From Hepsetus odoe (lineage: Eukaryota > Chordata > Actinopteri > Characiformes > Hepsetidae), in NCBI GenBank assembly GCA_017165825.1, contig CM029382.1, forward strand, positions 20,545,170 to 20,609,169: DNA of 64,000 bases, written 5' to 3'. The position numbers were made by a program, and so were the translations under genes. The notes under the pieces are model-generated. The model did not search any database and had not been told where the DNA came from. It was given only the letters and a program-made list of their open reading frames with translations. Below, piece by piece: positions 53,198 to 64,000 of this stretch; positions within the stretch are counted from its first letter, which is position 1, and each line of letters opens with the position of its first letter.

Positions 53198-54162
53198 CAG
53201 TTATTACTAATGGGGAAAAAAACAAAAGCACATGTTCATATCTCCTCAAGTGACAGATGTTTATACATCTCCCTGCCTTCTATCTCAGGGACTGCTTAGA
53301 AGTTTATACTTAGCAAATTGACAATATTCAGCTGACAATCTTTTTTCATTTATGTCAACAAAAGCCATTTTAACAATAAAAAAATTTCATATTGAGCCTC
53401 TGAGTTTTCCTCTGTGGACAAGATGGTAAAAAGAGTTTATGATTGGTATGGTTTTTAAAACCAATCCTCTGTTTCAGGTGAGCAATCCCCCAGTGGTGCT
53501 GGTAAATCATTGCCAGCTTCATTTTATTTTAGCACTTGTAATTGAACAGAGCAGCTTTGAAATAACCAACAAAAAACAAAAAACATTTTGAAGTGAAAAA
53601 TGAAAAAAACAACAAAAAAAAGAAAAAAATCTCCACCAATTACTGATATGGACCAAACAAGACCACATATAGAGGGTCATTATAACCTGTCAGAATATCA
53701 TGATCATTATAGCTGTCAAAATACCATGATCATTAGTTATAATTGACAGCTAGTGGACTAGTGAACTAGGAGAAAAATTATGCAGTGGCCATGCAGAGGT
53801 AGGTAGGTACTTTTGGTTATGTAACATAAAACCTAATCTTATGCAATGCAATGATATCATATTTCAGAAAGCAAGGAGGTCTTATTCAGCTGCCATCCTG
53901 ATTCATTGCATCTTTATAGAAGTGGGTTGTGTCAGACACTGCACGTTATGTAATACTATGTTCCGGTCAAAAATGAGAAAACCTATCATTGATTATGTAT
54001 GTATTTATTCACATATTTAGGTATAGACATTAAGATGGACTTTACTGAAGATATTAAAATTTAGATTTAAAATTTTTGATTTAAAAAATTTAGATTTTAA
54101 ATTATTGTAATAACAAATCTAGTAATATACTTAGATTTCCACACTGAAATTTATTCTAGGAA
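53195..54162. repeat. Short diverged repeat; otherwise nothing recognised
   Basis: Near 53685-53765 ATATCATGATCATTATAGCT, a TGTCAAAATACCATGATCATT-like stretch and AATTGACAGCT form overlapping direct and inverted repeats around TGATCAT. Poly-A-rich sequence lies at 53565-53625. Confidence 0.4.
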
Positions 54163-54401
54163 TCAGAAACAGGGCAGTGGTGGCCTAGTGGTTAGGGAGT
54201 TGGCCCTGGATTGAAAGATTGTGGGTTTGATTCCCTCACCAGTAGGTTTCCCTGCAGTACCTTGAGCAAGGTACTGTCCCCATCACTGCACCCTGGGTGC
54301 TTTTAATAGCTGCACATGTGTGTATGGGGGGGAAGCAGAGGTTATGCTGTGTTGTGTTTCACAATGAAAAGGATAGCCACTTTTGCTTCACTTTCAGAAA
54401 C
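54163..54401 (+). repeat. Family C SINE with 8-bp target duplication
   Basis: TCAGAAAC at 54163-54170 and 54394-54401 frames the SINE: head AGGGCAGTGGTGGCCTAGTG, TGGGTTTGATTCCC (B box), ACCAGTAGG, CCTTGAGCAAGGTACTGTCC, and the end GATAGCCACTTTTGCTTCAC. Its head matches family B closely while its 3' half does not. Confidence 0.88.
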
Positions 54402-55109
54402 TATTCTGAGGATTGTAAAGCAAACTAAAAATCAGTCATAGAGTGTCATAAAGTGCTAATACAGAACTATATAGCCAATGTTAAAGTTATTGTTCATTCC
54501 TCAACTGGGAATAGGACAACTTGTCTTGCTAAAGCCTCTCTTGCTACAGAACAGAGAAAGCATCTTAGTATGTCCTTGTAAACAGAGGCACTTTGGGCCG
54601 CCCATGAAGCCAGAAGCCTATGCCTAAAGTGTGGACTAGTTTTTCATAACACAGTTTTTCTCTCTCTCCATTTTTAGACACTAATAATTTAAAATGTGAC
54701 ATACTCTCATGGACTTGGAGTCAAATTCACAGTCTATTAACTGTATTAAGAAAGAAAAGTTTCCCAGTTGTTTTTTCTTGACTGTATTCTTAAGAAAAAG
54801 TGAAGATAAATTGTGATTCTTCAAAAATCGACTTCTCTTATTTCTCTTCGTAAAAAAAAAAATTGACAAGAAGTTTTTATTTAGATGGTAAGAGTTGATA
54901 AGATTAGCCTCTTATTTTTCATTCCAGAAATTAGGTCAACATATTTGATTGCATTTTAACTTACATTGTAATTTTATTTTGTAACTGTTAATGTATTTTT
55001 ACTGACCTAAAATCTTGATACTTAAAAAAGCTGAATATTTTCATTTTACATTTAGCTGTCTCACATGACTATAATTGCCTGTTTTTTAACTACAGTTTAT
55101 AATTGATGA
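54402..55109. other. No gene recognised
   Basis: AT-rich, no frames with motifs. Confidence 0.35.
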
Positions 55110-55406
55110 CATGGTGTCACGCTGGCGGGGTGTGGGAAGGACGTCAACGCAGAGCCGAGAGCTTCGTACTGAACTTTAATACCAGATAATGTGCACAGAG
55201 CTCATAAACTAAATATATCAAACAGAACATGTGTAAAACATAACATAAATAAACACAAAGGTAAGCACACCGAATGACCAGCGCCCTGCTCTGATTCGTT
55301 TGGGCATATGACGCCAGCTCCAAGTGAGGCACACCTGGCACCCAATGCCCAGGTGTGCACAATCAGAGCGGGGCGCCCTCTACTGGCACAGAACCGTTAC
55401 ACATGG
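55110..55406 (-). mobile_element. Solo LTR with CATGG target duplication
   Basis: A 287-bp block (55115-55401) starts TGTCACGCTGGCGGGG and ends ACCGTTACA, with CATGG at 55110-55114 and 55402-55406. Read on the minus strand it has GGTATTAAAGTTCAGTACG followed by CTCTCGGCTCTGCGTTGACG before the terminus, matching the layout of the LTR-like block at 8330-8442. That suggests minus orientation and a related family. No internal region is attached. Confidence 0.78.
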
Positions 55407-56815
55407 CTGTCTTGTGTAAAGCAATGCATTAATTTTTGTCATTCAATGTACAAAATATTTTACAATATAAATTATATTTATTTTTTTCTTTGTATCATCT
55501 CTATTTGAAATGGACACAGAAAGCATGTCTACATATGTCTTTTGATTAATACAATCTTTAACAGCTTTTCCTGTGTGGCCTTGTTTACATGATGAACAAC
55601 TCTGACAATCAATGGAGATTTAACCAGTTTATTGCCCGGTGAGCTGTTCAAAGAGGACAAAGCTATGCTTGAGCAATCACATCATCAGATGCCATAACAG
55701 ATATCAGCAAATTAATTTTTCATCAGCAATTCATGAAAAGAATATGAACGAATCAGGATAAAACATGAATCTCCATAAACATGAATTTTACTCTTGTATT
55801 GTCCTTGTGACATTACATGATGATAATCAAAACTGCAGCTTTCTTCTTCACCACCAGCCCAGCCCATGCTCACAGCACTCCTAATGCTTGTCCTGACTCT
55901 GTTAGGGAGTGTAAATTTGTCTTAGTTTTTTATGAGTCAATGCAAGATTTGTCTGATGGGCAAATTGTGTCTTCCAGCAGCACATGGCTGGTGTCGACAT
56001 GGAGAGAGGACAGGACAACCAATGGCCAAGCCTTGTGCAGATAGCTTTGACAGCCTCTCTGCCTGGAGAAGTAGGTTTGCATGAAAGAAATGAAAGTGCT
56101 GAGATGTGCTGGGGCTTCATTAAAATATTCACTAGGACATTAGCCTATTCTCTGTTTACTGTCTACTTCTGGACAACAACAACAAAAATAATTTTAAAAC
56201 AATTAAATTGTGTTTCTTAGAGCAGCTGCTGCTTAATATTTTTAACTGGAATCTGATTTTATTGGCAATGGCATTAAAATGACTGAAAACAACATCATGA
56301 CCAAGCATTTTTTTTCTTTCTGTGATGTGTCTGACAAAAACTCAAATTACATTACCTTGCATGTGATTTGCCTTTTGGCTGCAACAATGACGCACACTCT
56401 GTTCCTGCCGCAGATGTTATTAACACCAGAAAATCTAAATTTGCTTTGGGAGGTCTAATTATTTCTCAACCTTGATGAACAGAGAATAACAACTGAAGAT
56501 TTAAAGTTGTACTATGCTTTGTGGTTAATCTGAGGCTTGCTGCACTACCCTTTCTGAGACCTTAAATTGACCACAGTGAAGATTAAACTGTTGACACCAC
56601 ACAAATGCCATGTCTTTCAAAAATTTTACACTTGATAATCAAGTAACTATTATTCATTGTCTTACTTATTAAAGGGCTACATCACCCAGAAACACTAATG
56701 TAGAAGAAACAATTAATGAAAGCCTTTGGGAATAAGCTAGCCCCAAGTTCATTCATTATTAACAATGTTATTATTTTGGGGGAAGTATGATTCTAATCTT
56801 TAAGGTTCTTACTGA
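55407..56815. other. No gene recognised
   Basis: Overlapping 75-codon frames near 55817-56220 on both strands have no domain. The sequence is otherwise AT-rich and repeat-free by eye. Confidence 0.35.
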
Positions 56816-56817
56816 GG

Positions 56818-57975
56818 CAAACCAACCCAGCCACTAGGAATGCACAAGCCAGTGTATTTCTTCATGCTAGTCCCAAGCCCAGGTAAATGAGGAGGGTTAC
56901 GTCAGGAAGGGCATCCGGTGTAAAACTTTGCCAAATCAATATGCAGACAATGATACAAAATTCCATACCGGATCGGTCAAGGCCCAGGTTAACAATGACC
57001 ATCACCAGTGCTGTTAGCCTACAGAGTGCTGGTGGAAATTGGATTACTGTTAGTCAAAGGAGAAGAAGAAAAGAAGAAAAGAAGAAAAAGCATATGACAG
57101 GGTGCCTACAGAGGAGTTGTGGTTTTGTATGAGGATGTCTGGTGTTACAGAGAAATATGTGAGAGTAGTTCTGGACATGTATGATGGCAGTGTAACAGTA
57201 GTGAGATCTGCAGTGGGAGTGACAGATGCATTTAAGGTAGAGGTTGGATTACATCAAGAATCAGCACTGAGCCCATTCTTGTTTGCAATAGTAATGGACA
57301 GGTTGACGGACGAGCTTAGACAGGAGTCTTCGTGGATGATGATGTTTGCTGATGATATTGTGATCTGTAGTGAGAGTAGGGAGCAGCTTGAGGAGAACCT
57401 TGAGAGATGGAGATGTGCTCTAAAGAGGAGAGGAATGAAAGTGAGTAGGGCAAAGACAGAATACATGAGTGTGAATGAAAGGGAGGAACGTGGAGTGGTT
57501 AGGATGCAGGGAGTGGAGGTAACAAACATGGAGGAGTTTAAATACTTGGGATCAACAGTTCAGAGTAACGGCAAGTGTGGAAGAGAGGTGAAGAAGAGAG
57601 TGCAGGCAGGTTGGATTGATTTGTGACAGACGCGTACCAGCTAGAGTAAAAGGGAAGGTTTACAGGACAGTAGTGAGACCAGCTATGCTGTATGGGTTGG
57701 AGCCGGTGGCACTGACGAAAAGGCAGGAGGCAGAACTGGAGGTGTCAGAGTTAAAGATGCTGAGATTTTCATTGGGTGTGACGAGGATGTACAGGATTAG
57801 AAATGAGTATATTAGAGGGACAGCTCAGGTTAGAGAAGCAAGATTTCGTTGTTTTGGACATGTCCAGAGGAGAGACGAGGATTATATTGGAAGGAGGATG
57901 CTGAAGATGGAGCCGCCAGGAAAGAGGAGAAGAGGAAGACCAAAGAGGAGGTTTATGGACATGGATGTGACAAAT
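56818..57975 (+). mobile_element. RTE LINE, 5' UTR fused to C-terminal half
   Basis: It starts ACCCAGCCACTAGGAATGCA and keeps the 5' UTR to GTGCTGTTAGCCTACAGAGT, then a GAAGAAGAAAAGAAG stretch, and jumps directly into the middle of the reverse transcriptase at AYDRVPTEEL (57085). All endonuclease and the RT fingers are gone. The 3' end is lost after KRRFMDMDV near 57968. It lies in the same orientation as the 49 kb copy. Confidence 0.85.
57084..57965 (+). pseudogene. RTE RT palm and C-terminal region
   Basis: The first frame (to about 57626) has VTEKYVRVV, VEVGLHQESALSPFLFAIVM, MFADDIVICSE (catalytic FADD), RRGMKVSRAKTEYMSV and NMEEFKYLGSTVQSNGKC. After a small deletion at the GW of VQAGW it resumes in a second frame: DRRVPARVKGKVYRTVV, AMLYGLEPVAL, LKMLRFSLGVTRMYRIRNEY and GKRRRGRPKRRFMD. 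It retains the section (57416-57520) deleted in the 49 kb copy, so neither copy was made from the other. Confidence 0.85.
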
Positions 57976-58129
57976 CCATTATTGATTAAAGTGCTGAGAC
58001 TGTGAAATAATTGTTATAGTCCAAAGAAAACTATTTTGTTCCAAATCCCCCATCACTTTCATGAGAAAAAACATACTTTCATAGAATGACAATTCTCTTG
58101 AAGTATCAAATCTAAATGAAAGGTTCATA

Positions 58130-58490
58130 GGGGACAGAGAAGGCTTAGTGTTAGGGACGTGTTTCACATTGACAAATAGTCACTTTTACTTATAGCTTTT
58201 ATAGCATGTTTGGCTATGGTAGATTATGGCATGGTACATCTGCCACGATCTGAACAGGTGATTGTTTGTCACTGTGAAATACAGCACAGCACATGCATCT
58301 TCTGCATTAAACCCATACACACACATGCAGCATGGGGCAGCCATACCCAGTGCCTGGGAACAGTACCAGAAAGGAACCACAGGGCAATCTGATTGTCCCA
58401 TTTGAACCCATGACCTCAGCACTAAATTTGAACCCATGACCTTCCAATTCTGGGGCCTATTCCCTAACCACTAGGCCATCACTACCCCAA
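58130..58490 (-). repeat. Family C SINE, minus strand, with adjacent scrap
   Basis: 58240-58489 reads GTGAAATACAGCACAGCACA, ATGCAGCATGGGGCAGCCAT, TTTGAACCCATGACCTTCC (B box) and CCTAACCACTAGGCCATCAC (head). A short duplication of AAATTTGAACCCATGACC lies inside. At 58130-58195 a plus-strand scrap (GGCTTAGTGTTAGGG to ATAGTCACTTTTACTT) is a second, internally deleted family C copy. Confidence 0.7.
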
Positions 58491-58559
58491 GAAGGGGTCA
58501 GATTACAAGTTAGGTGAGTTTAAATCAGATATCAGGTGAGTTTAGATCATCATCATTTA

Positions 58560-59165
58560 GATATCATGTAAATTAGCTTTCATTGTAATGCTGATGACAA
58601 ACAATGGTATATTTGAGCAAAACCAGCTGATAAACTTATATTTAAAAAGATTTGGGGTTGTGTAAAAGGAAATTTAAGACTTATTTGGTTTCTCTAGTTA
58701 TATTCAGCATGGAACATAAAATTCTATTATTAACTTTTAAAGCCCTAAATGACCTTGCTCCCAGCTATCTCTCCAAGCTTGTCTCTATGCTCACTTAGAT
58801 TGAAGGTACTGGCTATCTAGTTCCAAAGGTTTTGAAAATGGGGAGGAACCTTTTCATTCAAAGCCCCTCAAAAGCTCTGGAATAGAACAGAACAAATTCT
58901 GTTTTCTCTTTTCTCTCTCTTTCTCTTTCTTTTTCTTTTTCTCTAATTTCAAGAATGGGTGACTGTCATTCACCTGTATTTTCCCAAAGGCAACAAACCC
59001 ACCATGAGGGTTTCCTGAACTCTAGATCAAGGTTAACCAAAGCTACACTTACTTAAACAGAACTTCTACAACTAACTGAAAACCATTTAATTGTCCTAAT
59101 TACAGACTTTAATGGACCTCCTTTCTACTAACCCAGACTATACCAGTAATCAGTGCTTAAATCTG
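58560..59165 (+). mobile_element. L2-type LINE, 3' fragment
   Basis: Starts in the reverse transcriptase (an AATGCTGATGACAAACAATG YADD-equivalent near 58590), then ALNDLAPSYLSKL-like sequence near 58745 and FHSKPLKSSGIE-like sequence near 58855, and a 3' UTR (GGTGACTGTCATTCACCTGT, GAGGGTTTCCTGAACTC) shared with 21560-21830. CT-rich TTTCTCTTTCTTTTTC lies at 58905-58945. The catalytic core is deleted or shifted. Confidence 0.65.
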
Positions 59166-60431
59166 TTTACTCACTCACTCATTTCCATAGCCACTCGTTC
59201 TAAGTAGGGTCACAGGGGGTGCCTGCTTGGCTGCTCGCTTCCTTTATATGTCCTTTTTTCCAGTGATTACTGCAGATCAATAATTGGAGCAGTAATAGAT
59301 TGGTGGAAAGAGTGTTTTTCTAAATGTACTCTATTGCAAACGTACCCTACTAGAGTCTTCTAGAAGTCTTTTTTGAGCTATAGGTATTGAGCCTCTCACT
59401 TATGATCTGTCCAATATCTACTCATGATATCCAATGCACAGGGGTGAGATGAGTCAGAGATGGTAGTCACCTTGGAGAGGAGGAAATAATGGCACCCTTT
59501 ACCTTCTAATAATCCAAGCCTCTGGCAGCATTCCCATATAAACTGCTCCCAAAGGGTGAGAGGAGGACATTGGAGGAGAATGTGGCTGTGAAGGAGCTAT
59601 GATCTTTTGTCAAAATGAGGATATGAAGCTGTTATAGCTTTAAGGTTGAAGCTGTAGTGGACAAAAAATAAGTGGGGTTTGGGGCATTGTCTGATAGTAG
59701 CTGTGTTTGTATGTTGTTGCTCTTCATTTGCAGCTAAAGTGCTTGGGGACTCTCAGTGGCTGAGAGATAGGGGCAATACTTTTTTTAAGGAAGATAGATG
59801 TGAATTTTGAAATAGCTGCCAACATGACTAGTAATGATATAGTGTAGGGTTATGTGTCATAATGTTGCTATGTGACTTGTGTTTGCAGATTTTATTCTGA
59901 TCCGTGAAGAAAGATGCTGGAGGGGAAAATGGGTGATGAGAGATGTGAAATGAGGAACACAGGTATTGCTTTAAGTGAAAAAAGAGCATGTAAAGGCAAC
60001 TCAATCATTTTAATCGTGTCCCAAGGCTAAGCCTATGCCCTGCTCTTTTGCAATAGTTTTTGTGAGTGGCATCTTTACTGGGGTAGAATAGTAGAACGCT
60101 ATATCCTAGCAGTCTTTGAGGCAATGCAGGCTTATGCTTAAAATGCTAGACATCTGTGGGAACACCCCAGTCCCTTATAACACAATCACACACTTGTTTC
60201 AAGATGAGAAAGTAGTTTTATTTCACTTAGTCTGGCAATACTTATTTTATGTCATCTCTACACATTAGGGAAGCTTATCATTTAACTGATCATTAGTCAA
60301 TATTTAGAATTATAAAACCACAAAAAAAGGTTATAAATACTTTTAATGCTTTGTACATTGGTTGAGATTAATTACAAAACTTTGTGTTTTGGCATTGCTT
60401 TGGCATTGAATTAGTAATGATACATACATGA
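59166..60431. other. No gene recognised
   Basis: Near 59170-59250 ACTCATTTCCATAGCCACTC with GTAGGGTCACAGGGGGTGCC resembles a worn SINE scrap. Nothing else was recognised. Confidence 0.35.
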
Positions 60432-60625
60432 GGGTGGTGGTGGTCTAGTGGTAGGGTACTTGCCTCCGGACCTCTGGGTCAAGAGGTCCCTGGTTCAAAT
60501 CCCACCTCTAGCACTACCACCACTGGGTCCCTGAGCAAGACCCTTAACCCTGAGTTGCTCCAGGGGGACTGTCCCTGTAATTAGGACCTGTAAGTCACTC
60601 TGGATAAGAGTGTCTGCTGTAAACA
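60432..60625 (+). repeat. tRNA-derived SINE, family A (best preserved)
   Basis: GGGTGGTGGTGGTCTAGTGG (A box), CCCTGGTTCAAATCCCACC (B box), ACCACCACTGGGTCCCTGAG, TTGCTCCAGGGGGACTGTCC and the end CTCTGGATAAGAGTGTCTGC. No TSD resolved. Confidence 0.88.
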
Positions 60626-60781
60626 TACATAATAATAGTTTCTTTTACCTTAAACCAGCCTTGCAAATGGATAAAATAATGAATATATTTAATCCTCTTG
60701 GATAAAAATCCTGATTTGACCAAAAATCATTTTGGATCTTTTGATGTATTCCCCAGAAGCGTCTATCTGACCATTTCTGGT

Positions 60782-61012
60782 TTAAGTGAAAGTGATTATG
60801 TTGTCATTTTGAAAGACAGCACAGCACACCTCATCCACTGCTTTTCACCCATACACACCATGCACCAGGGGGCAGCTATTTAAAGCACCCAGGGAGCAGT
60901 GATGGGGATGGTACCGTGCTCAAGGGTACCTCAGGGCAACCTACTGGTCAGGGATTCAAACCCACAATCTTCCAAACCTGGAGCCTAGTCCCTAACCACT
61001 AGGCCTCTGCTG
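60782..61012 (-). repeat. tRNA-derived SINE, family C
   Basis: TTAAGTGAAAGTGATTATGT (end), GGGGGCAGCTATTTAAAGC, GGGATTCAAACCCACAATC (B box) and CCCTAACCACTAGGCCTC (head). A GCT triplet run follows at 61006-61020. Confidence 0.85.
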
Positions 61013-61901
61013 CTGCTGCTATTTATTTTTAAATAATTAATTAAATTAAATAATACATTATAAATAACAAAAAAAGTGGATCGTTTTAGAGCCTTCATGC
61101 TGTACTGTTTGCTGCAGGCTGACCTGTGTCATGTGAAGCTTAGCAATTTGGTCTACCATTTACAGCTGGCCTTGCATAGATATGAATAGAAGAAAATCCA
61201 CAGAGAATAAATAGAGATTGAATAGAAGCACATAACAGAATAATTTGGGAATCTTTATCTGGGTTTTTGTAATGGTTGTTACAATATTCTCCTGAGGATT
61301 CTATAAATGATCAAAGAACAGATTCTCTGAAGGGTTTCCTTAAATGTATTGTCTTTCAAGAGTGCATGTACTAGAATATTCTGTAAAAGTAAAGGTAATT
61401 TTAAGTGAAAAAGTCTAAATGTATAATGTATGATCTGTGAAAAGAGACACTTAACACATACAAAAAATCATTTTATTATAATTTGTCATTAGGCATTATT
61501 CCTCAAGTTAAAATCACTACATTCAAAGCACATGAGACTTTTACTTGAAAGAATGAAAGAATGAAGGGACAGAAAGTTGAATAAAATAGAGTGGGATGGA
61601 TGGAATGACATGAATATGTGAGCATACAGGTGGGTGGACATTCCTCATAAGTTGTCAACAAGTCTACTTCTCATATTTCACATTCATATTCAGCACAACA
61701 TGAAGCAGGAGTATTCATGGGGGAAGGGAACACTGAGTACCTGATTTGCATACTGTGATGTCGCTTTGTACTTGTATGTTTATAACAGAGTTGAAGCAGG
61801 GAAGGTACAGACACTGAACTGACAATAAACAAAAATTTTCAACAAGATTAACATTGTTTACTATTGCAAAGCAATATATTTCAGTAATGGAGTATATTCC
61901 A
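61013..61901. other. No gene recognised
   Basis: AT-rich; GAAAGAATGAAAGAATGAAGG is a short local repeat near 61550. Confidence 0.35.
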
Positions 61902-62152
61902 GGGCAGCGGTAGCCTAGTGGTTAGGGAGTTGGCCCCAGGATCAGAAGATTATGGGTTTGAATTCCAGGTCAATAGGTTGCGCTGAGGTACCCTTGAGCA
62001 AAGTACTGTCACTGCTCCCTGAGTGCTTTCAATAGCTGCCTCCTGCTGCATGTGTTTGTGTGTGGGTTAAATGCAGAGGTGTAATTTCTTTGTGGTTCAA
62101 TGAGTGTTGTGCTGTGTTCTTACAATGACAAGAATGGTCACTTTCACTTTTC
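61902..62152 (+). repeat. tRNA-derived SINE, family C
   Basis: AGGGCAGCGGTAGCCTAGTG head, ATGGGTTTGAATTCC (B box), TTGCGCTGAGGTACCCTTGA, and the full end ACAAGAATGGTCACTTTCAC. It lies head-to-tail with a minus-strand family A SINE. Confidence 0.88.
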
Positions 62153-62157
62153 TGTAT

Positions 62158-62352
62158 GTGCATTTACATGTACAGCATATAGCAGACGCCCATACCTAAA
62201 GCAACTTCTGATTCCTGATAACAGGGACAGTCCCCTTGGAGAAACTTGCAGTTAAGGGTTTTGCCCAGTGGTGGTAGTGCTGGAGGTAAGATTCAAACCT
62301 GCAACCTCTTGAGCCATAGGTGAGTATACTGCCCCAGAACACGACTACCCCA
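62158..62352 (-). repeat. tRNA-derived SINE, family A
   Basis: CATTTACATGTACAGCATAT and AGCAGACGCCCATACCTAAA at the 3' end, GGGACAGTCCCCTTGGAG in the middle, AGATTCAAACCTGCAACC (B box), minus orientation. Confidence 0.8.
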
Positions 62353-63587
62353 CTTAATTAATTATCATGATGTAATTTCTAACATTAAATTCATTTCAGA
62401 CAGCAAAGGGGTTTTTATCACGTGTTTACACAAATCATTTGTCAGAAGCTCTTGTGTCCATGAGTCTTCTTGGTCTTCTTGGTAGTATAGTTGCATAGTG
62501 TGCTTGGGCATGCACTAAATTCCAGTCTGCTGTGTAAAGGGCATAAGTATTACCTATGACAGCACACCAGGCACTGTTTCATCCTGAGGTACCTAACCTC
62601 ATCATCTTATTTTTAAATCTACAGCTTGCTCTCCCTGACAGTGCAGTTGTTTTCTGCTCCTTACTTCTCTTTGTTCAGTGGGTCCAATAATGGATCAGTA
62701 AACATGGTCAAATCAATTGAGTGAGGTCTAAAATTAAGCTTTCAAAAGCAGCATTGACATTCAATAAATCTGTCTTTAAAGTGAGTGGAGATCAGTGATG
62801 TAGTTCCACTTTAGACCCTAGGTAAAAGGAGACCACCTGAGGAACAGCATGAAAGCACTAATCCTATATTAAGTCTCAGATTTAGTCTGCTTACTTCAGT
62901 GGCTTGCGTTCCCTTTTGAAAAAAGCATACAGGTTGAATAGCATCACCAAAAGCTTCGTAAACCACCTTTTAAGTTGAATTGTAGTCTATGTCATAGTCT
63001 GAGCATATGAGCTATTGATTTCTCATTTAAATTCCTTCAGCCCAAATGACACAGGAAATGAAGAAAGATCAATATCATGGATTTCTTTTTTTTCCTTTTT
63101 ATATCACCACACTGACAAGACAATGGATACTTGAAAGAAGAGAGGGGTGGGGTACTCATGGATGTAACTGTATGCAATCAAGAAATCAAGTGGAGTGAGT
63201 GTCAATACGTTTGATCCACAGAGCTCTATCTGTCAATCACAGTGAATACAGCACAGCGGGACAGGCCACCACTGTGTGACTGCATCTTTGATCCAGTGTG
63301 TCTCATTCTGAGTTCCAGACACTAGTTCAAGTCGTGACCAAACCCCTGGAGTGACCCAATACTGGGGCATCTACAAACAGTGTTTTAAAAGAATACCGTC
63401 TGGACTGCTGAGAAAGAATAATGACTGGTGAGAGAGATTGGTGTACATACACATGGACACACAGATACACAAACAGAGTCTGCAATTTGATTTGAACAAC
63501 TATTTCAAAATTAATTACATCATAAACCAAGACGTTTTGGGGTTAAGGCTCAACAGATATTTTAACGTTTTCTCTATTATCTTTTCT
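62353..63587. other. No gene recognised
   Basis: AT-rich. Frames of about 65 codons near 63327-63629 lack motifs. Confidence 0.35.
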
Positions 63588-64000
63588 CCTCTTTTTTCCA
63601 GCCTTATTGTACTGATGGGTTTTGCATGACCCAGTGAATCTGAGAGCTGTGCTGTCGGGAGCATGTAGCTCCTGGTACGCTCACCCTAGAGAGGTCTCAG
63701 GTGATCAGCCGGAAAAATAGCAATTTGCAGTACCTCTATGAAAAGATTACAAATGTTTATGGACACCTTGCCTGGAATAGGGAAACCAGGGCCCACACCT
63801 CGAGTCAGGCTGAGGAGGGGAGCAGGCAGGCAAGCACCTGGTAGCCGGAGCAGCAGAGCGCCTGGTGATCAGTGCAGGAAAGCACCTGGTGTTCGGACAT
63901 GTCATGGGGTCTGGCTGGGGTAAGCTCAAATAAGAGATGTGGAGATGTCCTGCGATGGCACAGGAGTGGCTGGTTCAGGTGTAGGCCCTTGCGCACTGGA
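63588..64000 (+). mobile_element. 5' part of a diverged Rex3-like element (runs off the window)
   Basis: The leader of Rex3 at 16010-16150 aligns by eye: CTTATCGTGGTGGAGGGG against CTTATTGTACTGATGGG, CTATGTTGTCCGGGGC against CTGTGCTGTCGGGAGC, CCCCTGGTAGGGGCACCC against CTCCTGGTACGCTCACCC. Further right GGAAACCAGGGCCCACACC, AGTCAGGCTGAGGAGGGG and AGCGCCTGGTGATC follow the Rex3 N-terminal coding stretch. Homology is clear but low, so it is an older or different subfamily. The reverse transcriptase would lie beyond the right edge. Confidence 0.6.

Noticed and set aside
52974..53299. Ser-Leu or Glu-Arg repeat proteins
   Set aside because: Translation of a GA microsatellite.

Overview
The window looks like intergenic DNA from a teleost fish. 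It is AT-rich, has no clear multi-exon host gene, and is built largely from fish repeat families recognised by motif: Rex3 (RTE clade), a second RTE family, Rex1-like and L2-like LINEs, a Ty3/Gypsy chromovirus, solo LTRs, Tc1/mariner and hAT remnants, and many tRNA-headed SINEs. No species can be named. No rRNA, free-standing tRNA, CRISPR array or bacterial operon was seen; tRNA-like A/B boxes occur only as SINE heads.

Layout: 1-13.2 kb is a patchwork of SINEs, a Rex1-like LINE, a hAT-like relic, one solo LTR with target-site duplication (TSD), a Tc1-like relic, RTE fragments and a 237-bp palindrome. 14.2-14.8 kb is a Tc1-like foldback element. 15.98-19.37 kb is a full-length Rex3 with a 1059-codon uninterrupted endonuclease/reverse transcriptase ORF and a perfect 15-bp TSD. 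19.7-22.1 kb is a decayed L2-type LINE. 22.5-32.4 kb is the most repeat-poor part and may hold conserved non-coding sequence. 32.4-37.6 kb is a complete Ty3/Gypsy chromovirus on the minus strand (gag, protease, RT, RNase H, integrase, chromodomain) with near-identical LTRs and a 5-bp TSD, but three reading-frame breaks. 42.9-44.1 kb is an RTE relic. 44.06-46.58 kb is an intronless locus: frame-broken IQ repeats resembling ASPM, followed by an unrecognised open frame of about 546 codons. 46.8-64 kb holds two internally deleted RTE copies, SINEs, a second solo LTR, an L2 fragment and, at the right edge, the start of a second, diverged Rex3-like element.

The elements are linked. One SINE family carries a 3' end similar to that of the Rex3 copy (including the ATGG tail) and shows 10-12-bp TSDs, so Rex3-type machinery probably mobilised it. 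A sister SINE family has the same tRNA head but another tail. The chromovirus carries an 11-nt sequence beside its 5' LTR that is exactly complementary to a site inside the LTR, 31 bp downstream of a TATA-like box, which is the arrangement expected of Tf1/sushi-type self-priming. The most unusual locus is the ASPM-like/unknown-ORF chimera at 44-46.6 kb.
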